Source: DATMBL01 sp050735975 (GTDB lineage Bacteria > Desulfobacterota > Binatia > UBA9968). From it: a DNA stretch of 10,638 nucleotides. The DNA is taken from positions 1 through 10,638 of the forward strand of contig JBOHVS010000293.1 in NCBI GenBank assembly GCA_050735975.1, in the 5' to 3' direction. Position numbers and translations under genes: made by a program. The notes below the pieces were generated by a model that saw only the letters and a list, made by a program, of their open reading frames with translations, was not told where the DNA came from and did no database searches. Each line of letters begins with the position of its first letter. The stretch's first letter is position 1. Positions 1-5,973 of the stretch are shown in pieces.

Positions 1-64
1 CGAACAAGAATACCGACTCAAACGGCAGGATACAACATAGAGATGGGTGAGATATGCCGCCGAT

Positions 65-1336
65 TCAACCGATCCGTTCCAGCCCGTTCATGTAGGGTCG
101 CAGGACTTCCGGAACCACCACGCTGCCGTCCTTCTGCTGGCAGTTTTCAAGGATCGCGACGAGGGTCCGTCCTACCGCCAACCCGGAACCGTTCAGCGTA
201 TGAACGAAGATCGGCTTGCCCTTTTTCTCTTTACGGTAACGGATCTGCGCGCGCCGCGCTTGAAAATCTTCAAAGTTGGAACACGAGCTGATCTCCCTGT
301 AAGTCGATTGCCCGGGCAGCCAGACCTCTAAATCATAAGTCTTTGATGACGCAAAGCCCAAGTCGCCCGCGCATAGCTCCACCACTCGGTAGGGAAGCTT
401 GAGTCGCCGCAGCACCTCCTCGGCGTCATTGACCAAAGTCTCGAGCTCGTCATAGGACGCTTCAGGTTCGGTAAACTTTACCAGCTCAATTTTATTGAAT
501 TGGTGCTGTCTAATAAGTCCACGCACATCCTGACCGTATGAGCCCGCTTCACGTCGAAAACACGGCGTGTAAGCGACGTAGCGGATCGGCAAGACGTCGT
601 TGTCAACCAATTCTTCCCGATGGATGTTTGTCAGCGGAACTTCGGCCGTAGGAATGAGAAACAACTCGGGGTCCGATGTCCGAAATAAATCGTCTTCAAA
701 TTTTGGCAGTTGCCCGGTTCCCGTCATCACTTCCCGAGTTACGAGAAAGGGCGGCAGGATCTCTTTGTATCCGTGCTCGCGCGTGTGAAGATCCAGCATA
801 AAGTTGATCAGCGCTCGCTCGAGCTGTGCCGCAGCGCCGCGATACAAGGCAAAGCGCGCCCCGGAAAGCTTGGCGGCGCGGGCAAAGTCCAGGATCCCCA
901 GCTCTTCGCCGATGTCCCAGTGATTTTTCGGAGAGAAGCTGAACTGCGGCGGCTCGCCCCAGCGCCTGATTTCCTTGTTATCTTGAGATCCCCTTCCCAG
1001 CGGAACGCCCGGATGAGGCGAGTTGGGCAAGCGCAACATGAAACTCTCGAATCGCTGTTCGATCTCAGCCAGAGGCCCCCCACCGTTCCGAATCGCCGCG
1101 CTGACTTCCTCCACTTCACGCATCAACGAAGTAGTATCCCCGCCGCTCTTTTTTAGCTTGCCGATTTCGCCGGAAAGACGGTTTTTTCGTTCTTTGAGTC
1201 TTTCCAGGTTCGCCAGCGCATCGCGCCGCTCGCGATCGAGCGAAGCGAACTCATCCCAGTCGATCTCCGTTCCGCGCGTAGCCATGCGCTCCTTCACGCG
1301 GCTGAGATCTTCACGCAGAAGCTTTACATCCAGCAT
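65..1336 (-). CDS. serS: Seryl-tRNA synthetase
   Basis: Class II aminoacyl-tRNA synthetase that charges tRNA-Ser (and tRNA-Sec where present) with serine in the cytoplasm. The 423-aa length is normal for bacterial SerRS. Residues about 1-100 are charged and heptad-rich, matching the antiparallel coiled-coil arm that holds the tRNA-Ser variable arm. The catalytic core shows the serine-binding TAE (230-232), motif 2 as FRREAGS (260-266), the conserved REISSCSNFEDFQARR block (347-362), and motif 3 as GLAVGRTLVAILE (385-397) with its invariant Arg390. The N-terminus MLDVKLLRED is the canonical SerRS start, so the ATG is secure although no strong Shine-Dalgarno precedes it. It is the last gene of the rnhB-yraN-serS minus-strand run, 9 bp after the yraN stop, so probably co-transcribed. 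Identification is essentially certain; nothing is missing. Confidence 0.98.
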   Translation of the reverse strand: MLDVKLLREDLSRVKERMATRGTEIDWDEFASLDRERRDALANLERLKERKNRLSGEIGKLKKSGGDTTSLMREVEEVSAAIRNGGGPLAEIEQRFESFMLRLPNSPHPGVPLGRGSQDNKEIRRWGEPPQFSFSPKNHWDIGEELGILDFARAAKLSGARFALYRGAAAQLERALINFMLDLHTREHGYKEILPPFLVTREVMTGTGQLPKFEDDLFRTSDPELFLIPTAEVPLTNIHREELVDNDVLPIRYVAYTPCFRREAGSYGQDVRGLIRQHQFNKIELVKFTEPEASYDELETLVNDAEEVLRRLKLPYRVVELCAGDLGFASSKTYDLEVWLPGQSTYREISSCSNFEDFQARRAQIRYRKEKKGKPIFVHTLNGSGLAVGRTLVAILENCQQKDGSVVVPEVLRPYMNGLERIG

Positions 1337-1345
1337 GAATACATT

Positions 1346-1711
1346 CTAAGTCACTTCGAAGGCATTTTCGATGTGCTCGAAGACGGGTTCACGGCCGGGC
1401 CACGAGATGCCGACGACATCGAACCTGGCCGCGCGATTATGCAGCCGTTTTTCATGCAAGAAAAACATCGCTGTCTTAATCATCTTTTTCTGCTTCCACC
1501 AAGCAACCGCTTCGGACGGCGTCCCAAACGCATGTCCTGAACGGGTCTTCACCTCGACGAACACGATCACACGGCCATCCAGCGCGATGAGATCAATTTC
1601 TCCGGCCGGGCAGCGGTAATTTCGTTCGACAACCTTATAGCCCTTTTTTTTCAGAAACCGTTCAGTAAGCCTCTCCCCTTCCTTGCCTAGCAGCAGCTTC
1701 CCGTTCTTCAC
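1346..1711 (-). CDS. yraN: YraN/UPF0102 family endonuclease-like protein
   Basis: Small 121-aa protein of the YraN (UPF0102) family, which has a PD-(D/E)XK nuclease-like fold. Its physiological role is not well established; a link to DNA repair or recombination is usually inferred from the fold. Visible signatures are GEIDLIA (37-43), with the Asp of the nuclease core, and FVEVKTR (51-57), supplying the ExK residues. The N-terminal helix with Glu12 (GKEGERLTERFL) also fits the family. The start is GTG (1709-1711). It is supported by a good Shine-Dalgarno (GAAAGG, 6 nt upstream) lying inside the end of rnhB, and by a GTGA overlap with the rnhB stop, which implies translational coupling. A neighbouring rnhB is the classic context for this family. 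The family call is strong; enzymatic activity is inference. Confidence 0.95.
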   Translation of the reverse strand: MKNGKLLLGKEGERLTERFLKKKGYKVVERNYRCPAGEIDLIALDGRVIVFVEVKTRSGHAFGTPSEAVAWWKQKKMIKTAMFFLHEKRLHNRAARFDVVGISWPGREPVFEHIENAFEVT

Positions 1712-2436
1712 AGGCGGCCTTTCGGAAAAGCAAGATCAAATTGCGGCTCGATCAGGCGATGAATAAGATCCCGGACCGGCCCAAAGCTTCTTCGGTGCGC
1801 GGGAGATGGTCCGAACCGACGCAGCGCTTCGAGATGCGCCGCGCAGCCGTACCCTTTGTGATTTGCGAAGCCGTACTGCGGAAACTTCGCGTCCAACTCC
1901 GTCATCAACTCGTCACGCGCGACTTTCGCTAAGATCGATGCCGCGGAAATCGAGAGACACAGCCGGTCACCTTTAATAACAGCCGCCTGCTGCGGCACTG
2001 TTTCTAACGCAATGCCTTCGGAGTGAAACAAGGCCGCCGGAATCTTTTGATCGCCGTCGATTAGAAGGCAATCCGGCCTGGGATGTAGCGCCTGGTAGGC
2101 CTTTACCATCGCTAGAAGACTTGCCTCGAAGATATTGATTCGGTCTATCTCTTCAACGTCCACACGACCCAGACCCCAAGCCACCGCTTCACCTTTGATG
2201 ATTTCGACCAACCTCTCGCGCTGGCCGGCCGACAGCAATTTGGAATCTTTGATATCCGGATTGCGGTATCCCTGCGGGAAGACAACCGCGGCAGCCAGCA
2301 CCGCTCCCGCTAAAGGCCCCCTGCCGGCCTCATCCAGTCCAGCGATCCTCGTAGCGCCCCGGGAATATCTTTGTTCCTCGAACGACGCGAATCGCTGAGC
2401 GAACCCATCGGAAAATGAAATTTGCTCAGCGCGCAT
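1708..2436 (-). CDS. rnhB: Ribonuclease HII
   Basis: RNase HII cleaves the RNA strand of RNA-DNA hybrids and starts excision of ribonucleotides misinserted in DNA. The 242-aa product has the DEDD metal-binding set: Asp35 and Glu36 in GLDEAGRGPLAG (33-44), Asp127 in LLIDGD (124-129), and Asp157 in IKGD (154-157). The SISAASILAKVARD block (162-175) and the C-terminal GYGCAAHLEALRRFGPSPAHRRSF stretch (195-218) are also typical. About 30 residues precede the first catalytic motif, longer than the E. coli form but common in other phyla. The ATG is supported by an AAGAAGG Shine-Dalgarno immediately upstream, and no other Met is nearby. It is the first gene of the minus-strand operon and overlaps yraN by 4 bp. 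The segment between Asp127 and Asp157 is longer than the 18 residues I recall for E. coli. Function is secure. Confidence 0.97.
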   Translation of the reverse strand: MRAEQISFSDGFAQRFASFEEQRYSRGATRIAGLDEAGRGPLAGAVLAAAVVFPQGYRNPDIKDSKLLSAGQRERLVEIIKGEAVAWGLGRVDVEEIDRINIFEASLLAMVKAYQALHPRPDCLLIDGDQKIPAALFHSEGIALETVPQQAAVIKGDRLCLSISAASILAKVARDELMTELDAKFPQYGFANHKGYGCAAHLEALRRFGPSPAHRRSFGPVRDLIHRLIEPQFDLAFPKGRL

Positions 2437-2516
2437 CGCCTTCTTTTAAGCCAAAACCGTATGAAACTGCAAATTATTCATGGCAAAGCGCAAGGAGAAA
2501 AGAGCAACGAGCAGAT

Positions 2517-2544
2517 ATCAGAGATCAGAGGTCCGAGGTCAGGC
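2517..2544 (+). repeat. Degenerate tandem array of 7-bp units
   Basis: Four contiguous heptamers can be read in one phase: ATCAGAG, ATCAGAG, GTCCGAG and GTCAGGC. The first two are identical and the last two are diverged, giving a consensus near RTCAGAG. The array lies in non-coding DNA of the rnhB-gatC divergent spacer. It looks like a decayed microsatellite and no protein-binding role can be inferred from sequence alone. Confidence 0.7.
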
Positions 2545-2580
2545 CCGGAAGGAAGATCCCTCACCTCCGTTCGGGACGAC

Positions 2581-2622
2581 GCCTAAACGCTAGCCTAAAC
2601 CTTAACCTCAGCCTTAGCCTGC
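2581..2622 (+). repeat. Degenerate tandem array of 6-bp units (RCCTWA)
   Basis: Seven in-phase hexamers are visible: GCCTAA, ACGCTA, GCCTAA, ACCTTA, ACCTCA, GCCTTA and GCCTGC. The consensus is near RCCTWA. Conceptual translation in one frame gives an alternating Leu-Asn/Leu-Ser string, which confirms 6-nt periodicity, but the stretch lies between genes and is not a credible coding region. It ends 46 bp before the gatC start, so it could overlap the gatCAB promoter. Confidence 0.75.
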
Positions 2623-2668
2623 CCTAAATCGAGTGGCATCGGCGCTGAGCTTGTGTTAAAAATTTCCA

Positions 2669-2956
2669 ATGAAACTCACGCGCGCCGAACTTCAACGGGT
2701 GGCTGCCCTAGCCCGCCTTCGGCTGACGGCCGAGGAGGAGGGCCGCCTGACCGATCAACTCGACAAGATCCTCCAGTACATGGCGAAACTGAATCAGTTG
2801 GATACTAGCCACGTTGAACCAATGGCCCACGTTGTCGATATCATCAACGCCTTTCGCGAAGACAGAGTTATCAACCAGCCTGAACCAGAAGCGCTGTTGG
2901 CCAATGCTCCCGAGCGTGATGATGGTTTTTTCAAGGTGCCGAAGATCATCGAATGA
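2669..2956 (+). CDS. gatC: Asp/Glu-tRNA amidotransferase subunit C
   Basis: Small 95-aa subunit of the GatCAB amidotransferase. It wraps around GatA and GatB and stabilises the complex that converts Glu-tRNA-Gln and/or Asp-tRNA-Asn to the amidated forms. The family pattern is clear: an N-terminal helix with VAALARLRLTAEEEGRL (11-27), then LDKILQYMAKLNQLDT (31-46), the VEPMAHV turn (49-55), FREDRV (62-67), and a C-terminal GFFKVPKIIE. Length is normal. The ATG start gives the usual family N-terminus, but there is no Shine-Dalgarno upstream; an AT-rich TAAAAA box 7 nt before the ATG raises the possibility of a leaderless mRNA. The stop overlaps the gatA start as ATGA. First gene of gatCAB; assignment secure. 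Confidence 0.97.
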   Translation: MKLTRAELQRVAALARLRLTAEEEGRLTDQLDKILQYMAKLNQLDTSHVEPMAHVVDIINAFREDRVINQPEPEALLANAPERDDGFFKVPKIIE

Positions 2957-4410
2957 ACCCGGCTTCGCTTACGATCCACGAACTCAGCGATAAACTGCGC
3001 AATCGTGAGATCTCCGCCCAAGAGCTCACCCAGGCGGTGTTTTCTAGAATTGCGGAAACCGAAGACAGGGTTCATTCCTACATCACCCTGTCTCGTGATC
3101 TCGCGTTGGAACAGGCGGGGCAAGCCGACGAGCGCCTGCGCCAAGAAACGGACCCGCATCCGCTCCTGGGGATTCCGCTCGCGATCAAAGACAACTTTGT
3201 CACGCAAGGGATGCGCACGACGGCGGGATCCAAGATACTGGGCGAATTTCTCCCTCCCTACGACGGCACGACGGTAAAAAAGATTCGCAGCGCCGGCGCC
3301 GTCATCACGGGCAAAACAAACCTCGACGAATTCGCTATGGGATCCTCGGTCGAAAACTCCGCGTTTTATTCCACACGTAATCCTTGGAATACCGATCGGG
3401 TGCCGGGGGGATCATCCGGCGGTTCGGCAGCGGCCGTAGCCGCGGATCAATGTATTGCAGGCTTGGGCACAGACACCGGCGGATCCATTCGGCAACCCGC
3501 GGCTTGCTGCGGCATCGTCGGACTCAAACCGACCTATGGTCGGGTTAGCCGGTTCGGTATTATCGCGTTTGCTTCGTCTATGGACCAAGTCGGCCCTATG
3601 ACCAAAGATGTGCGAGACTGCGCTCTCCTGTTGGAAGCTATCGCGGGTCACGATCCCGCCGACTCCACATCGGTGAACCGCCCGGTGCCTCGCTACTCTG
3701 AAGCGCTGACCGGTGATGTTAAAGGATTGCGGCTTGGAATTCCCAAAGAATACTTCGTCTCGGGCATGCACCCAGAGGTCGACCGGTCGATTCGTGGAGC
3801 GATTCATCGCTTTCGGGATAACGGAGCGGCGGTTGAAGAGATAAGCCTACCGCACACCGAATATGCGGTCGCCGTTTACTACATCGTCGCGACGGCGGAG
3901 GCGAGCTCGAACCTGGCGCGTTACGACGGGATGAGATACGGCTACAGAGCGAACGCGAAGGATCTCCAAGAAACTTACATGCTGAGCCGAGCTGAAGGGT
4001 TCGGACCGGAAGTCAAAAGACGCATCATGCTTGGCACTTACGTTCTTTCAGCCGGTTACTATGACGCTTACTACCTCAAGGCCCAGAAGGTACGCGCTCT
4101 GATCAGGAAGGACTTCGACGAAGCGTTCAAGCGTTGCGATGTGATTATTACCCCGACCGCGCCGACCACCGCTTTCAAAATCGGAGAAAAGACTCAAGAT
4201 CCATTAAAGATGTATCTCTCGGACATTTTCACAATCTCAAGCAATCTAGCTGGATTGCCGGCCATCTCCATACCATGCGGCTTCGACGCGGAAGGTTTGC
4301 CGATCGGCATGCAGATCATAGGCAAGCACTTCGACGAGTCCACCATCCTGAGCGCAGCATACGCATACGAGCAATCCACTGAATGGCACGAAAGAAAGCC
4401 TCCGCTCTAA
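2953..4410 (+). CDS. gatA: Asp/Glu-tRNA amidotransferase subunit A (amidase)
   Basis: Catalytic glutaminase subunit of GatCAB. It hydrolyses glutamine to release ammonia, which is channelled to GatB for tRNA amidation. The 485-aa product has the amidase-signature triad Lys79 (in PLAIKDNF), Ser154 (in PGGSSGGSAAAVA) and the nucleophile Ser178 (in GTDTGGSIRQPAA). This numbering is the same as I recall for Staphylococcus aureus GatA. The LKPTYGRVSRFG block (191-202) and C-terminal GLPAISIPCG-type segment are also typical. Length is normal and the reading frame is unbroken. The start overlaps the gatC stop by 4 bp (ATGA), implying translational coupling; gatB begins 6 bp after the stop. Whether the complex works on Gln, Asn or both tRNAs cannot be told, because glnS and asnS are outside view. 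Confidence 0.98.
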   Translation: MNPASLTIHELSDKLRNREISAQELTQAVFSRIAETEDRVHSYITLSRDLALEQAGQADERLRQETDPHPLLGIPLAIKDNFVTQGMRTTAGSKILGEFLPPYDGTTVKKIRSAGAVITGKTNLDEFAMGSSVENSAFYSTRNPWNTDRVPGGSSGGSAAAVAADQCIAGLGTDTGGSIRQPAACCGIVGLKPTYGRVSRFGIIAFASSMDQVGPMTKDVRDCALLLEAIAGHDPADSTSVNRPVPRYSEALTGDVKGLRLGIPKEYFVSGMHPEVDRSIRGAIHRFRDNGAAVEEISLPHTEYAVAVYYIVATAEASSNLARYDGMRYGYRANAKDLQETYMLSRAEGFGPEVKRRIMLGTYVLSAGYYDAYYLKAQKVRALIRKDFDEAFKRCDVIITPTAPTTAFKIGEKTQDPLKMYLSDIFTISSNLAGLPAISIPCGFDAEGLPIGMQIIGKHFDESTILSAAYAYEQSTEWHERKPPL

Positions 4411-4416
4411 CCGATC

Positions 4417-5865
4417 ATGAAGTACGAAGCTGTTATCGGCCTCGAAGTCCACGCTCAGCTGCTCACTCAATCGAAGATATTCTGCGGTTGCTCAACAAGA
4501 TTCGGCGATGCGCCGAACCAGAACACTTGCCCGGTCTGCGCGGGCTTCCCCGGCGTATTGCCGGTACTGAACAAAAAAGCCGTCGAATTTGCCATCAGGG
4601 CCGGACTGGCAACCCACTGTCGCATCGCTCGATCCAGCCGGCTGGCAAGAAAGAACTATTTCTATCCCGACTTACCGAAAGGGTATCAGATCAGCCAATA
4701 CGAGCTACCGATTTGCATCGACGGCCACATCGACATTGAGTCTACCACGGGCGCTAAACGAATCCGGCTGACTCGAATCCACATGGAAGAAGATGCCGGC
4801 AAGAGCATTCACGATGCCCACGGCGACTCAAGTTTGGTCGATCTCAATCGTGCCGGCGTGCCGCTGCTTGAAATCGTCAGCGAACCGGACCTCCGTAACG
4901 CCCAAGAGGCGGCCTTCTATCTCAAGACGCTGCGGGCCATTCTTCAATATCTGGCGATTTGCAACGGCAACATGGAGGAAGGGAGCTTCCGCTGCGATGC
5001 CAACGTCTCGGTCCGGCGCGAAGGAGAGACAACGTTGGGGACCAAGACCGAGCTTAAGAACCTGAACTCATTTAAAGCGGTCGAGAAGGCCATCGATTAT
5101 GAAATTCACAGGCAGGTCGAAGCGCTCTCCAGTGGGGCTAAACTGCTCCAGGAAACACGCCTTTGGAATCCCGATCGCGAAGTCACCCGCTCTATGCGCG
5201 CTAAGGAGCTTGCGCATGACTATCGGTATTTTCCGGACCCCGACCTCCTTCCACTGGTTATCGATCAGCAATGGATTGACCAGATCAAATCGTCTTTACC
5301 TGAACTGCCGAATGCGCGGCAACGGCGCTTCATATCGCAGTATAATCTCCCGCCCTATGACGCTGACCTGTTGACCCATCGTAAGGACATCGCTGATTAT
5401 TTTGAGGCGGCGTTGAAGATCCATTGCAATCCTAAAGCGATCAGCAACTGGGTCATGGGGGATCTGTTTCGTCTCTTGAAGGAGCGAAAGCTCGACGGTG
5501 ATCTTTATATCAATCTTTGGCCCCTTGCACCGGAAAATCTCGCCGGCATGGTCCAGCTCATCGATCAAGGAAAAATCAGCGGCAAGATCGCCAAGGCTAT
5601 TTTTGACGAGATGTTGGATTCAGGCCGTTCGGCTCAGACCATTGTCGCGGAAAAAGGGCTGGAGCAGGTCTCGGATGCCGCTAGTATTGAAACGGCAATC
5701 GATGGCGTTCTCGCGGCGCACCCCGAACAAGTTGCGGAATATCGGTCGGGCAATGAAAAGGTGCTCGGCTTCCTGGTTGGACGGATTATGAAGGCGACTC
5801 AGGGAAAAGTAAATCCGCAAAAGACCAACGAAATCCTGCGGCAGAAGCTCACGGGAGAGAGATAG
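4417..5865 (+). CDS. gatB: Asp/Glu-tRNA amidotransferase subunit B
   Basis: Kinase/amidase subunit of GatCAB. It activates the Glu or Asp on misacylated tRNA with ATP and transfers ammonia delivered from GatA. Visible hallmarks are GLEVHAQLLT (8-17), four cysteines forming the zinc site (C23, C25, C38, C41), the NYFYPDLPKGYQISQYE block (80-96), MEEDAGKSIHD (123-133), NRAGVPLLEIVSEPD (144-158) and MEEGSFRCDANVSVR (186-200). The C-terminal half contains the helical and YqeY-like tail domains that contact tRNA, ending in GFLVGRIMKATQGKVNP (451-467). Length, 482 aa, is normal. It starts 6 bp after gatA with no obvious Shine-Dalgarno, so translational reinitiation is likely. The last codons (Gly-Glu-Arg-stop) are part of a GA-rich hexamer array that continues past the gene. 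Confidence 0.98.
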   Translation: MKYEAVIGLEVHAQLLTQSKIFCGCSTRFGDAPNQNTCPVCAGFPGVLPVLNKKAVEFAIRAGLATHCRIARSSRLARKNYFYPDLPKGYQISQYELPICIDGHIDIESTTGAKRIRLTRIHMEEDAGKSIHDAHGDSSLVDLNRAGVPLLEIVSEPDLRNAQEAAFYLKTLRAILQYLAICNGNMEEGSFRCDANVSVRREGETTLGTKTELKNLNSFKAVEKAIDYEIHRQVEALSSGAKLLQETRLWNPDREVTRSMRAKELAHDYRYFPDPDLLPLVIDQQWIDQIKSSLPELPNARQRRFISQYNLPPYDADLLTHRKDIADYFEAALKIHCNPKAISNWVMGDLFRLLKERKLDGDLYINLWPLAPENLAGMVQLIDQGKISGKIAKAIFDEMLDSGRSAQTIVAEKGLEQVSDAASIETAIDGVLAAHPEQVAEYRSGNEKVLGFLVGRIMKATQGKVNPQKTNEILRQKLTGER

Positions 5866-5900
5866 AGACAGGGACAGAGACCGAGATCGGGGATGAGAAA
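5853..5900 (+). repeat. GA-rich degenerate tandem array of 6-bp units over the gatB stop
   Basis: Eight in-phase hexamers: GGGAGA, GAGATA, GAGACA, GGGACA, GAGACC, GAGATC, GGGGAT and GAGAAA, followed by decayed similar sequence to about 5925. The reverse complement translates in one frame to a Ser-Leu repeat, showing the periodicity. The array begins inside gatB and its second unit contains the TAG stop, so it forms the 3' end of the gene and most of the convergent spacer. No clear terminator hairpin is visible in 5866-5973. Confidence 0.75.
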
Positions 5901-5973
5901 TCGGGACAGACACGAAAACAAGGACTAGTTCCGGCCGTCCAGTTCGCAGGCCCATTGCTTTCGACCGGAGCAT

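Larger units (their letters stand above)
2437..2668. promoter_or_regulatory. Divergent intergenic region between rnhB and gatC
   Basis: This 232-bp spacer must hold the promoters for the leftward rnhB operon and the rightward gatCAB operon. Only weak candidates are visible. Leftward, TTGCCA-N17-CATACG (plus-strand 2458-2486) has a fair -35 but a poor -10. Rightward, a TAAAAA box at 2657-2662 lies 7 nt before the gatC ATG. Two degenerate tandem arrays occupy 2517-2544 and 2581-2622, listed separately. Between them, CCCGGA (2544-2549) can pair with TTCGGG (2570-2575), and inside that AGG (2550-2552) with CCT (2564-2566), giving a modest imperfect hairpin of unknown meaning. I see no tRNA and no credible small ORF here. 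Confidence 0.4.

Noticed and set aside
1..64. tRNA gene or strong terminator downstream of serS
   Set aside because: No T-loop or anticodon-arm pattern is visible. An imperfect 10-bp inverted repeat with a long loop and no U-tract is not convincing as a terminator.
710..1156. 148-codon plus-strand open frame inside serS
   Set aside because: It lies entirely antisense to an intact, highly conserved SerRS gene and has no domain signature.
2415..2627. 70-codon plus-strand open frame upstream of gatC
   Set aside because: It overlaps the rnhB start and its C-terminus is the Leu-Asn/Leu-Ser translation of the hexamer array, so it is a repeat artefact.
4384..4400. TGGCAC-like sequence as a sigma54 -24/-12 promoter
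   Set aside because: The -24 half is present inside gatA, but the -12 position reads AAAGC instead of TTGC, and the location within an operon makes no sense.
5866..5973. Bidirectional terminator between gatB and the lipoprotein gene
   Set aside because: Convergent genes would call for one, but I find no GC stem followed by a T-run on either strand; the spacer is mostly repeat-derived.
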